A stretch of DNA of 34,108 nt from Pseudomonadota bacterium (lineage in GTDB: Bacteria > Pseudomonadota > Gammaproteobacteria > Xanthomonadales > Ahniellaceae): the NCBI GenBank assembly GCA_022705045.1, contig JAKJFE010000022.1, forward strand, positions 1 to 34,108, given 5' to 3'. Under the pieces are notes generated by a model. The model did no database searches, was not told the DNA's origin, and was given only the letters and a program-made list of their open reading frames with translations. Shown here piece after piece: positions 25,358-33,598 of this stretch. Each line of letters begins with the position of its first letter. Within the stretch, counting starts at the first letter, position 1. Both the position numbers and the translations under genes were made by a program.

Positions 25358-25390
25358 AGTGTCTGCCCGAAGGCTGGAGGCCGCAAGTCG

Positions 25391-26968
25391 CTAAGGCAGG
25401 AAGCCGAGCGTGTCCGGACTGAAGTTCACGAGGTTCGGGAACATCGTCTCCAGCTCGACATCGGGCACGCCCATCCAGCGCGCCAGCGTGGCCGCGAAGC
25501 GGTCGACCGGCGTCGTCGGCAGGAATTGGCCGCGCGAGAAGCAGTCCACGCCATCGAGCGTCTGGTTCGGGAAGGTGCCGTAGAACTTGCGTCCGGACAC
25601 GGCACCGCCCATCGCCAGCTGCACGCCACCCCAGGCGTGGTCGGAGCCGTTGCCATTGCTCGACAATGTGCGCGCGAATTCGCTCATCGTGAACAGCGTG
25701 ACTTCGTTCTGGATGCCGAGGTCGAACAGCGCCTGCCAGAACCAGGCCATCGCCTGGTTCAGCCGCGCCATCAGCAAGGGCTGGCCGGTATTGGCCATCT
25801 GCGTGTCATGGGTGTCGAAGCCGCCAAGCCGCACCAGGAACACCTGGCGCTCGTGGTTGATGCCGGCACCGGAATTCGGCCGCGACACCTTGATCATGCG
25901 CGCGACCATGCGCAGCTGGTCGAGCAGCGAGTTTGAATAGTTCGTGCCGGCCACGGTGACCTGCGCGGACGGATACGGGTTGGTCTGGGTCGGCGCAGTC
26001 GACATCTGGTACGGCGTGGTGATGGTCCCCGCCGCCGTCAACGCATTCGTGACGGTGTTCGTCAGGTCCAGCGAACGCGTGGTCAGGCGCGCGTATTCGT
26101 CGGCGAAGGGATGCGCGTAGGTCTGCGCCATCAGGTCGAGCAGGGCGGTGCGGCGTGCGGTCTGCGTGCCGCCTGCGGTCGCCGAATAGTTGTTGAGCGC
26201 GGTCGCTCCGTTCGTCGACATCTGATACGGAAAGACGCCGTCGCCGACCAGAAAACGCGAACTGCCCGAGATCGAGATGCACGGCGCCAGCGACTGCAAC
26301 TGGTTGCCCGACGACACGCGACCAGCGACCGCACCGCCCCAGCCGTACGGATGGTTGGCATTGGTGCGGCCGAGTTGCCACTGCGTGGTCTGGTCGTTGT
26401 GCGAATACAGCTGCGGTGGACGCGGCGTGCTGTTGTAGGTGGCCTTGGTGATCGGCTCGACCAGTGTGCCCAGATTCGGGAACAACGCCACGCGTTGTGC
26501 CGCAAACAGGCTGGCCAGTCCGGAGTGCGTGGTCAATGCGCCGCCCGGCGGCGTGAAGGCGTAGTTGGCGCATTGCGGGTGCAGGCCGAACGAGTTGGCC
26601 GCTTGCCCATCGGGACTGATCGGACGCAATGCGTTGAAGTCGAGAGCCAGTCCCGTGGCACTGTTGCCGGCCGGCGGATTCGCGGATGTGTCGTACACAC
26701 CGCCACGCGACGTGCGATAGCGGTCATACAGCGAACCGGATCCAAGGGTGCCATTGTCGCGCGGCACGAGCAGGTTCCAGGAGTCGTTGCCGCCATCGAG
26801 GTAGACGCAGACCAGGGCCCGGTAGTTGCCGAAGGCCTTGGCCGAGGAAGTGGCCGCCAGCGCCGTGCCAACCATGCCGAGTTGCGGCAGCAGGGCCCGC
26901 GCCGAACCCGCCATCACCGTGGCGGTCAGGGATTTCAGGAAATCGCGACGATCAGCGGATCGACTCAT
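25391..26968 (-). CDS. DUF1501 family exported protein with Tat signal
   Basis: The 525-residue product starts at ATG 26968. The N-terminus DRRDFLKSLTATVMAG is a twin-arginine signal, so it is exported folded. DUF1501 proteins belong to the alkaline-phosphatase/sulfatase-like superfamily: VCVYLDGGNDSWNLLVPRDN at residue about 50-70, then a Ser/Thr-rich middle, and GGFDTHDTQ followed by FTMSEFARTLSSNGNGSDHAWGG near residue 390-450. These Asp, His and Asn/Ser residues are the family's likely metal or catalytic sites. The substrate is unknown. It follows the DUF1800 gene by 8 bases; the DUF1800-DUF1501 pair is a recurrent operon in Gram-negative bacteria. Confidence 0.9.
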   Translation of the reverse strand: MSRSADRRDFLKSLTATVMAGSARALLPQLGMVGTALAATSSAKAFGNYRALVCVYLDGGNDSWNLLVPRDNGTLGSGSLYDRYRTSRGGVYDTSANPPAGNSATGLALDFNALRPISPDGQAANSFGLHPQCANYAFTPPGGALTTHSGLASLFAAQRVALFPNLGTLVEPITKATYNSTPRPPQLYSHNDQTTQWQLGRTNANHPYGWGGAVAGRVSSGNQLQSLAPCISISGSSRFLVGDGVFPYQMSTNGATALNNYSATAGGTQTARRTALLDLMAQTYAHPFADEYARLTTRSLDLTNTVTNALTAAGTITTPYQMSTAPTQTNPYPSAQVTVAGTNYSNSLLDQLRMVARMIKVSRPNSGAGINHERQVFLVRLGGFDTHDTQMANTGQPLLMARLNQAMAWFWQALFDLGIQNEVTLFTMSEFARTLSSNGNGSDHAWGGVQLAMGGAVSGRKFYGTFPNQTLDGVDCFSRGQFLPTTPVDRFAATLARWMGVPDVELETMFPNLVNFSPDTLGFLP

Positions 26969-26976
26969 GGCAGGCC

Positions 26977-28779
26977 TCAGCGCTGGATCAGGAATTCGGG
27001 CGACAACAGCGCCAGATGGATGGTCGACAGCACCTGGATGGTGGCGCGGTTGCTGCCGGTCTCGGAAACGCCGAACTTCAGGAAGTTCTTCAGCGTCGCG
27101 CGGGTTTCGGCGCTCATGCCACCGCCGAACAGGCGCAGGTTCAACTCGTCGAGGAACAGGTCATAGGCGGCCGGACCGCTGCTGTTGGCACCGCTGACCA
27201 GCGGGATCAAGTCCGCGATCGTCAGGTAGGCGCTCGTCGTCGGCGTCGTGAAGGTGCCGCTGCCGGACGTGCTGTACCCCGCCCAGACGCGATTCCACAA
27301 CTCGTTTGCGGACGTCATCGCCGTGGTTTCGTTGGCGATCTGGAATTCCGGTGCGAACAGGCCGTCGTTCTGCAGGTCGCCGGGCGGTTGATAGTCGGGT
27401 TCGTAGAAGTTGAACACGGTCGGTGCGCCGAGCGGGCGTTGCGCGAAACTGTCCTGCGGACTGCGGATGCCCATCTGAATCTCGCCGTTCACGGCAGCCG
27501 GCGCGGTGACGCCGAAAGCGCGCCAGACGGCGCTCAGGCGCAGCAGCGGTTCGCGCAACTTGCCATAGGGCGACGCCGGATCGACCGGTGCTTCGCGTGC
27601 CTCGGGATCGAGCAGGATGGCGCGGATCACCGCACCGAGGTCGCCACGCACGCCCTGTCCGTTGTCGTTGAACACGGTGGCGACGCGGGCGATGTAGGCG
27701 CCCGACGGATTGCTGGTGACGAAGCGCTGGATCAGTTGGCGCGCCACGAACGGGCCGACATTCGGATGGTTGAACAGATAGTCGAGCGCAGCGTCGATCT
27801 GGTTGACGCAATAGGTCCTGCAGGCCTGCTGCACGCCGGGGTCGCTGGGCATCGAGGTGCCGTTGCTGCCGGTGCCGCAGACCGGGCCGGCGGCGATGGT
27901 CACGCCGCCGATCAGCGTCTTCGCGCCGTAGTCCATGTAGGCCGGAAAGCAGGCCATCGGCGTGTAGCCGGCGGGTCCGCTGTTGATGCCGGTGTAGGTG
28001 TTGCAGCTACCCGAGTTGCCGCAGTTGTACGACCAGCCGGTGAAGACGCGCGCCAGCTCGCTGACGTCCTGCTGCAGGTACGTCGGCACCGGCTGGCCCA
28101 TGCCATCGAGGATGGGCGAGAAGTCGTCGGCGCGTTCGACCAGACCAATGGTGAACAGCTGCATGATTTCGCGCGCGTAGTTCTCGTCCGGCAGCTGGGT
28201 GCCGTCGAGGCTGGCCTTGCGGTTGCGCCAATGGCTGAGATAACGCCCCATCATCGGTGACTTGGTCACCTCTTCCAGCAAGGTCCGGTAGTTGCCGAAG
28301 GCATTGCGCGCCAGGATGTCCCAGTATTCGGCGACGCCAAAATGATCGCCGCTCAGCGAATCGGCTCGGTCGGAAACAACGAGTACCTGGGACAGCGCGA
28401 ACGCCATGCGCTGACGCAGCTGGTCCGGTCCGAGCGCCGCGGTGTTGAACCAGCGATCCATGCGCTGGCTTTGCCCGAGCGAAGGCGGCGTCGGCAATGC
28501 CGCGAGCATGTCGAGATAGGCGCGCGCGGACGTTGTGGGCGTCGCGATCTGCTGGTCGATCCAGCCCTCGTAACTGCTGCCGCGGAACTGCGCGATGCTG
28601 GTGCGACTGGGCCCGAACGTGGCCTGGGTCAGGAAGCGCGCGGCCTCGTTGTCGCTCGTCGGCACGAAATAACGCGCCTCGAAACCGGCCGTGTGGCCGC
28701 CGAAGATGACATCGTCTCCGGCCCGCACCAGGCCGGAACACCACAGGGCCAGCAGGCAAGCCCAAACGCGCACACGCAT
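26977..28779 (-). CDS. DUF1800 family exported protein
   Basis: The 600-residue product starts at ATG 28779 (GGAG seven bases upstream), chosen over an upstream in-frame ATG at 28902 because a signal peptide follows directly (MRVRVWACLLALWCSGLVRA). The family core begins with EAARFLTQATFGPSRTSIAQ and continues with the helical RQRMAFALSQVLVVS, then LPDENYAREIMQLFTIGL and FVARQLIQRFVTSNPS. It ends LLSPEFLIQR as usual. A Cys-rich insertion of about 70 residues (six Cys, between NCGNSGSCNTYTG and ACRTYC) probably forms disulfides outside the cytoplasm. The function is unknown; the DUF1501 partner follows in the same transcript. Confidence 0.9.
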   Translation of the reverse strand: MRVRVWACLLALWCSGLVRAGDDVIFGGHTAGFEARYFVPTSDNEAARFLTQATFGPSRTSIAQFRGSSYEGWIDQQIATPTTSARAYLDMLAALPTPPSLGQSQRMDRWFNTAALGPDQLRQRMAFALSQVLVVSDRADSLSGDHFGVAEYWDILARNAFGNYRTLLEEVTKSPMMGRYLSHWRNRKASLDGTQLPDENYAREIMQLFTIGLVERADDFSPILDGMGQPVPTYLQQDVSELARVFTGWSYNCGNSGSCNTYTGINSGPAGYTPMACFPAYMDYGAKTLIGGVTIAAGPVCGTGSNGTSMPSDPGVQQACRTYCVNQIDAALDYLFNHPNVGPFVARQLIQRFVTSNPSGAYIARVATVFNDNGQGVRGDLGAVIRAILLDPEAREAPVDPASPYGKLREPLLRLSAVWRAFGVTAPAAVNGEIQMGIRSPQDSFAQRPLGAPTVFNFYEPDYQPPGDLQNDGLFAPEFQIANETTAMTSANELWNRVWAGYSTSGSGTFTTPTTSAYLTIADLIPLVSGANSSGPAAYDLFLDELNLRLFGGGMSAETRATLKNFLKFGVSETGSNRATIQVLSTIHLALLSPEFLIQR

Positions 28780-28826
28780 GTCACCGCTCCCCGGTCCACA
28801 TCCAGGGCGCCATGGTAATGCCGGGC

Positions 28827-28836
28827 ATTTGCAAAT
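28827..28836. promoter_or_regulatory. Palindrome ATTTGCAAAT upstream of the DUF1800 gene
   Basis: A perfect 10-base palindrome in an AT-rich patch, 48 bases upstream of the DUF1800 start codon. It could be a regulator site or part of the promoter. Confidence 0.35.
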
Positions 28837-28844
28837 TTGTGCGT

Positions 28845-28900
28845 CGGCGCACGTCTTGCGTGCGCCGCTGCAGAATGCCGGACGCATGAACGCGTCCGGC
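28845..28900 (-). terminator. Two hairpins after the isocitrate lyase gene
   Basis: Two perfect 9-base GC-rich stems, 28877-28885 with 28892-28900 and 28845-28853 with 28859-28867, start 10 bases after the aceA stop. Neither has a strong T run, so this is a probable but not textbook terminator between aceA and the DUF1800 operon. Confidence 0.55.
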
Positions 28901-28909
28901 ACCGAGGCT

Positions 28910-30205
28910 TTACGCCGCCTTGTGCGCCTCGAACTGCTCTTCTTCGGTCGAACCGTGCAGCGCGGCGAGCGAGCTCTGGCCGCCGGCGATCACTTCATTG
29001 ATCTTGTCGAAGTAACCGACGCCGACTTCGCGCTGATGCTTGGCCGCGGTGTAACCGAGCTTCTCGTCCGCGAACTCCTGCTCCTGCAGTTCGACGTAGG
29101 CCGCCATCTGGCGATCCTTGTAGCCGCTCGCGAGCTTCCACATCGAGTAGTTCAGCGCGTGGAAGCCGGCCAGGGTGATGAACTGGAACTTGTAGCCCAT
29201 CGCCGCGATGGCCTTCTGGAACTCGGCGATCGTCTTCTCGTCGAGGTTCTTCTTCCAGTTGAAGCTCGGCGAGCAGTTGTAGGCGAGCAGCTTGCCCGGG
29301 AACTTCGCATGGATGGCCTCGGCGAACTGCTTGGCTTCGGCCAGGCTCGGCGTCGAGGTTTCGCACCAGATCAGGTCGGCATACGGCGCATAGGCAAGAC
29401 CACGCGAGATCGCCTGCTCGATGCCCATGTTGGTTTCGAAGAAGCCTTCGACGGTGCGCTTGCCGTTGCAGAACGGCTTGTCGTTGTCGTCGACGTCGCT
29501 GGTGATCAGCGCCGCGCCCATGGCGTCGGTACGCGCAACGATCACGCTCGGCACGCCGGCGATGTCGGCGGCGAGGCGTGCAGCAATCAGCTTCTGCACC
29601 GCTTCCTGGGTCGGCACCAGCACCTTGCCGCCCATGTGGCCGCACTTCTTCGCGCTCGCCAACTGGTCTTCCCAATGCACGCCCGAAGCACCGGCTTCGA
29701 TCATGTGCTTCATCAGCTCGAAGGCGTTCAGCACGCCGCCGAAACCGGCTTCGGCATCGGCCACGATCGGCTGCAGCCAGTCGATGTCGTCCTTGCCTTC
29801 GGCGTGATGGATCTGATCGGCGCGCAGCAGGGTGTTGTTGATGCGGCGCACGACGTTCGGCACCGAGTCGACCGGATACAGCGACTGGTCCGGATACATC
29901 GCGCCGGCCGTGTTCGCGTCGGCCGCGACCTGCCAGCCGGAGAGATAGATCGCCTTGAGGCCGGCCTTGACCTGCTGCATGGCCTGGTTGCCGGTCATTG
30001 CGCCAAGCGCGTTCACGAACGGCTCGGTGTGCAGGTAGTGCCAGAGCTTCTCGGCGCCGCGCTTGGCGAGCGTGTGCTCGACATGCACGGAGCCGCGCAG
30101 GCGGACCACGTCTTCGGCGGTGTAGCCGCGCTTGACGCCGGCCCAGCGCGGATTGCTGGCCCAGTCCAGTTTGATTTGTTCGGCGGTGGGGAGCGTGGTC
30201 TTCAT
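28910..30205 (-). CDS. aceA: Isocitrate lyase
   Basis: The 431-residue product starts at ATG 30205 (AGAGGT upstream). It cleaves isocitrate to glyoxylate and succinate, the first step of the glyoxylate shunt, in the cytosol. The catalytic cysteine is in [10 protein letters not shown] at about residue 188. Other conserved parts are [14 protein letters not shown], the metal-binding [19 protein letters not shown], and the late motif YNCSPSFNW. The length is that of the bacterial enzyme (about 430). It follows aceB by 75 bases in the same direction, and the pair would be induced on acetate or fatty acids. Nothing is missing or unusual in the sequence. Confidence 0.97.
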   Translation of the reverse strand: MKTTLPTAEQIKLDWASNPRWAGVKRGYTAEDVVRLRGSVHVEHTLAKRGAEKLWHYLHTEPFVNALGAMTGNQAMQQVKAGLKAIYLSGWQVAADANTAGAMYPDQSLYPVDSVPNVVRRINNTLLRADQIHHAEGKDDIDWLQPIVADAEAGFGGVLNAFELMKHMIEAGASGVHWEDQLASAKKCGHMGGKVLVPTQEAVQKLIAARLAADIAGVPSVIVARTDAMGAALITSDVDDNDKPFCNGKRTVEGFFETNMGIEQAISRGLAYAPYADLIWCETSTPSLAEAKQFAEAIHAKFPGKLLAYNCSPSFNWKKNLDEKTIAEFQKAIAAMGYKFQFITLAGFHALNYSMWKLASGYKDRQMAAYVELQEQEFADEKLGYTAAKHQREVGVGYFDKINEVIAGGQSSLAALHGSTEEEQFEAHKAA

Positions 30206-30280
30206 GGTCTTACCTCTGGGGCTGTGTCGTCGGGGAGGACGGGGTGGTGCGCGAAGGGGAGGTACGGCGGTGGAACGGTG

Positions 30281-31870
30281 TTATGCGAGACGCTCGTAGC
30301 AAGGCAGCGTCAGGAATTCGACGAGTTCGTCGGCGTGTGTCCATGCCGACAACAATCGCGTCGCCTCGTCGAACATTTGCTCGCCCGGCAAACCCGCCGG
30401 ATCGACGCGGTCGCGGATCGATGCGATCGCGGCATCGAACGCAGCGAAGTCGAGCGGCGTGCCGTCGTCGAACTGCAGGCCACCGACGTGCAGCCATTGC
30501 CAGAGCTGCGCACGCGAAATCTCGGCGGTGGCGGCATCTTCCATCAGGTGATGGATCGGCACGCAGCCGAGGCCATCGAGCCACGCGGCGACGTAGCGCA
30601 CGCAGACATCGATGTTGTTGAGGAAGCCGGCGCGCGTGATCGTGCCGGTGCTCGGCGTGATCAGCGCGTCGCGCGTGACCGTCACGTCGTCGCGGGTCAC
30701 GTGCAACTGGTTCGGCGTCGGCATGCCGGCATCGAAGATGCCTTGGGCGATCGGAATCAGGCCCGGATGCGCGACCCAGGTGCCGTCATGACCCGCACCG
30801 ACTTCGCGCTGCTTGTCGGCGCGCACCTTGGTCATCGCGATCTCGTTCGCTTCAGGATCGCGACTGATCGGAATCTGCGCGGCCATGCCGCCCATCGCGA
30901 AGGCGCCGCGACGATGGCAGACGCGGATCAGCCATTCCGAATACGCCTTCAGAAAGGGCACGGTCATGCCGATCTGGGTGCGCTCGGGCAACACGCGGTC
31001 GCGGTGCGCCCGGAAGGTCTTGAGGTAGCTGAAGATGTAGTCCCAGCGCCCGCAGTTCAGGCCGACGATGCGGCCGCGCAGCGCGTGCAGGATTTCGTCC
31101 ATCTCGAACACGGCCGGCAAGGTCTCGATCAGCACCGTCGCCTTCATCGTGCCGATCGGCAGTCCGAGGCGCACTTCGACGAAGGCCATCACCTCCTCCC
31201 ACAAGGCTGCTTCCTTGTGGCTTTGCAGCTTCGGCAGATAGAAGAACGGGCCGAGGCCCTTCGCGGCCAGCGTGGTCGCGTTGTGGAAGGCGAACAGCGC
31301 CAAGTCGAACAGCGAGCCGCTGATGCGCTGTCCGTCGACGGTCACGTGTTTCTCATCCAGATGCCAGCCGCGCGGACGCACCATCAACACCGTCTTCGAC
31401 TCGGGCTTCAGCGCGTAGTGCTTGCCTTCGGGCGAGGTGTATTCGATGTGGCCGGCGACGGCGTCGCGCAGGTTCTGCTGGCCTTCGAGCATCGCTTCCC
31501 AGACCGGGCTGGACGAGTCCTCGAAGTCGGCCATGAACACCTTCGCACCCGAGTTCAGCGCGTTGATGATCATCTTGCGGTCGACCGGGCCGGTGATCTC
31601 GACGCGACGATCGCGGATCGCTTCCGGAATCTCGGCGACGCGCCAGTCGCCGTCGCGGATGGCCTGCGTTTCGGGCAGGAAGTCTGGCAACTCGCCGGCA
31701 TCGAAACGCGCCTGGCGTGTGCGACGCGCGGCCAGCAGGGCCTGGCGCGTCGGTTCGAAGCGGCGATGCAGTTCGGCCAGCAGGTCGAGCGCGGCGGGCG
31801 TCAACACGGCGGCGTGGGCCGACGTGGCCGCCGGGCGGACGACGATGGGCGATGCGGATGCTGCGGACAT
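30281..31870 (-). CDS. aceB: Malate synthase A
   Basis: The 529-residue product starts at ATG 31870 with GAGGA upstream. It condenses glyoxylate with acetyl-CoA to malate, completing the glyoxylate shunt. Conserved parts are KVFMADFEDSSSPVW (residues about 113-127), LMVRPRGWHLDEKHV, ETLPAVFEMDEILHALR, LNCGRWDYIFSYLKT and the signature HHLMEDAATAEISRAQLWQW. The length fits the A isoform (about 530). It is divergent from the LysR gene, and the 149-base region between them has two inverted repeats. An upstream in-frame ATG exists at 32026 but would overlap the regulator's start, so it was not used. Confidence 0.96.
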   Translation of the reverse strand: MSAASASPIVVRPAATSAHAAVLTPAALDLLAELHRRFEPTRQALLAARRTRQARFDAGELPDFLPETQAIRDGDWRVAEIPEAIRDRRVEITGPVDRKMIINALNSGAKVFMADFEDSSSPVWEAMLEGQQNLRDAVAGHIEYTSPEGKHYALKPESKTVLMVRPRGWHLDEKHVTVDGQRISGSLFDLALFAFHNATTLAAKGLGPFFYLPKLQSHKEAALWEEVMAFVEVRLGLPIGTMKATVLIETLPAVFEMDEILHALRGRIVGLNCGRWDYIFSYLKTFRAHRDRVLPERTQIGMTVPFLKAYSEWLIRVCHRRGAFAMGGMAAQIPISRDPEANEIAMTKVRADKQREVGAGHDGTWVAHPGLIPIAQGIFDAGMPTPNQLHVTRDDVTVTRDALITPSTGTITRAGFLNNIDVCVRYVAAWLDGLGCVPIHHLMEDAATAEISRAQLWQWLHVGGLQFDDGTPLDFAAFDAAIASIRDRVDPAGLPGEQMFDEATRLLSAWTHADELVEFLTLPCYERLA

Positions 31871-32019
31871 ACGAAATCCTCGTGCGGTTCGCGGGTCCGA
31901 CCGGAATGCCCTCCACATTCCCGCCGACAGCCAGACGCTACGCCCGACCCATTGGTTTGACAAACCGAATGTTTCAATGCGAACTATTGAATTCGTCAAA
32001 GACCTTGCAAGGCATTGAT
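31871..32019. promoter_or_regulatory. Divergent aceB/lysR control region with two inverted repeats
   Basis: GGTTTG-A-CAAACC (31954-31966) and TTCAAT-N7-ATTGAA (31973-31991) are both perfect inverted repeats. The first overlaps TTGACA (31957-31962), a consensus -35 on the plus strand, and TTGTCA on the minus strand. Repeats this size are typical of LysR-type operators, so the divergent regulator probably binds here and controls itself and aceBA. Confidence 0.6.
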
Positions 32020-33051
32020 ATGCCAAACCAAAAAACGAACAAGCGTTCGAATGCGACCTTGGTCGAAGGCGGCAAGGCGGCCCGCCCGCGCAAGCGCCGC
32101 GGCGAGGGTGAAGCGCGTTTCTACTACAAGGGCAATCGCCTCAAGCAGCTGCGCGCGTTCTGCATGAGCGCCAAGCTCGGCACCTTTTCGCGCGCGGCCG
32201 AGGCGCTGTTCCTGAGCCAACCGTCCATCAGCCTGCAGATCGGCGCGCTGGAACGCGAACTCGGCGTGCCGTTGATCGATCGTGCCAGCCGCCGCGTGCA
32301 ACTCACGCGCGAAGGCCAGACCCTGTACGACCTCGCCCTGCCCCTCGTCGAAGGCTTCGACGGCATCGACGCCGCCTTCCGCGGCAAGCTGGTCGGCATG
32401 GATGCGGGCGAAGTGACCATCGCCGCCGGCATCTCGACCATCCAGTACCTGCTGCCAAACCTGGTGCAGGCGTTCCGCGAACGGCATCCGAAAGTGCGCC
32501 TGCACCTGGTCAACGTGACCGGGGCCGAAGGTCTGGCGATGCTGCGCTCGGATACCGCCGATTTCGCGGTCGGCTCGATGATCGACGTGCCCAGCGACCT
32601 CGCCTACGAGGCCGTGTATCACTTCGACCCGATGCTGATCACGCCGCCCAACCATCCGCTGATGCAGAAGACCGAGATCCGGCTCGAAGATCTCTCGCCC
32701 TACGGGCTGATCCTGCCGCCGCGACGCATGACCACCTACCGCCTCGTCGACCTGATCTTCCAGCAGGCGCGCGTGCCCTATCAGGTCGCGATCGAGGTCG
32801 GCGGCTGGGAAATCATCAAGCAATACGTGTCGATGGGGCTCGGCATTTCGATCGTGACCGGGCTGTGCCTGCGCCCCGGCGACCGCCTCGAAGTCCGCAA
32901 CATGCGCGCATGGTTCCCGCAACGCAGCTACGGCGTGGTGATGCGCAAGGGCAAATACCTGAGTCCGCAGGCAAGCGCCTTCATCGACCTGATCAAACCC
33001 GGCATGTTCTCGCGTCGCGACTGGTTCGAGTCCGGGCATTCGGAACGGTGA
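32020..33051 (+). CDS. LysR family regulator, CysB-like
   Basis: The 343-residue product starts at ATG 32020, with AAGG eight bases upstream. A basic, disordered N-terminal extension of about 38 residues (KAARPRKRRGEGEARF) precedes the winged helix: LKQLRAFCMSAKLGTFSRAA then LSQPSISLQIGALERELGVP at about residues 40-88. The effector domain has the LysR type 2 layout (EVTIAAGISTIQYLLPNLVQ, then ADFAVGSMIDVPSD and SMGLGISIVTG). LysR proteins bind an inverted repeat upstream of their own and the divergent gene. Position and orientation make it the likely regulator of aceB and aceA; the inducer cannot be read off. Confidence 0.9.
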   Translation: MPNQKTNKRSNATLVEGGKAARPRKRRGEGEARFYYKGNRLKQLRAFCMSAKLGTFSRAAEALFLSQPSISLQIGALERELGVPLIDRASRRVQLTREGQTLYDLALPLVEGFDGIDAAFRGKLVGMDAGEVTIAAGISTIQYLLPNLVQAFRERHPKVRLHLVNVTGAEGLAMLRSDTADFAVGSMIDVPSDLAYEAVYHFDPMLITPPNHPLMQKTEIRLEDLSPYGLILPPRRMTTYRLVDLIFQQARVPYQVAIEVGGWEIIKQYVSMGLGISIVTGLCLRPGDRLEVRNMRAWFPQRSYGVVMRKGKYLSPQASAFIDLIKPGMFSRRDWFESGHSER

Positions 33052-33114
33052 TTGACCAGAACGTCGCCAGATGTCCCGCTACATTTGGCTCGTCAGCACT
33101 TTTTGAGGTAGCGA

Positions 33115-33561
33115 ATGTCGACGCTCACAAGTACATCTCTCGCTCTCTTGCTCTGTGTGCTGCCGGAACTCTCTTCCGCGGCATGTGCTTTGCAGACTTC
33201 ATGCTACGACATCGGCGGAACGGTGAAGGCATGCAAGGAGATGGCGCAGGACAGAGCCGAGTTACTGCGCCTCGAACTCAAGGAACGATCGGTCGCGCAC
33301 CGGATGTGCGACGCAGCAAGCGCCGAGCAACCGTGGAGTGAGCCGCCAGCTTCGAATTTCGAAGCCATCGTCAAGCGCGACATCGCCTACTACGAGCAGG
33401 TGACCTACTACTTCGTGCAACGGGAGGCCGGGCTGAACTGCGCTTCGTTGAAGCGGAAGCGAATCACGGCCAGCGTGATCAAAACCTGCTGCGATACACC
33501 CCCGGGGTCCGGGGTATGTGCCATTCGAGGCGCCTTGATCAAGCTCACTTCGGTGGATTGA
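33115..33561 (+). CDS. Small cysteine-rich exported protein
   Basis: The 148-residue product starts at ATG 33115 with TGAGGT upstream. The N-terminus is a signal peptide (STSLALLLCVLPELSSAA). The mature part has at least eight Cys (ACALQTSC, KACKEM, HRMCDA, LNCASL, KTCCDTPPGSGVC), consistent with several disulfides in the periplasm or outside. The middle is helical and charged (QDRAELLRLELKERS). It is not a family I recognise. It is convergent with bcp, 37 bases apart, and separated by 63 bases from the LysR gene. Function unknown. Confidence 0.7.
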   Translation: MSTLTSTSLALLLCVLPELSSAACALQTSCYDIGGTVKACKEMAQDRAELLRLELKERSVAHRMCDAASAEQPWSEPPASNFEAIVKRDIAYYEQVTYYFVQREAGLNCASLKRKRITASVIKTCCDTPPGSGVCAIRGALIKLTSVD

Positions 33562-33598
33562 ACTGCTCGCGCAATCCTGTCGACTTGACCAGATCCAT

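Noticed and set aside
28691..31960. 1089-codon plus-strand frame across aceA and aceB
   Set aside because: Shadow of two clearly identified genes on the other strand; a product of high-GC codon bias.
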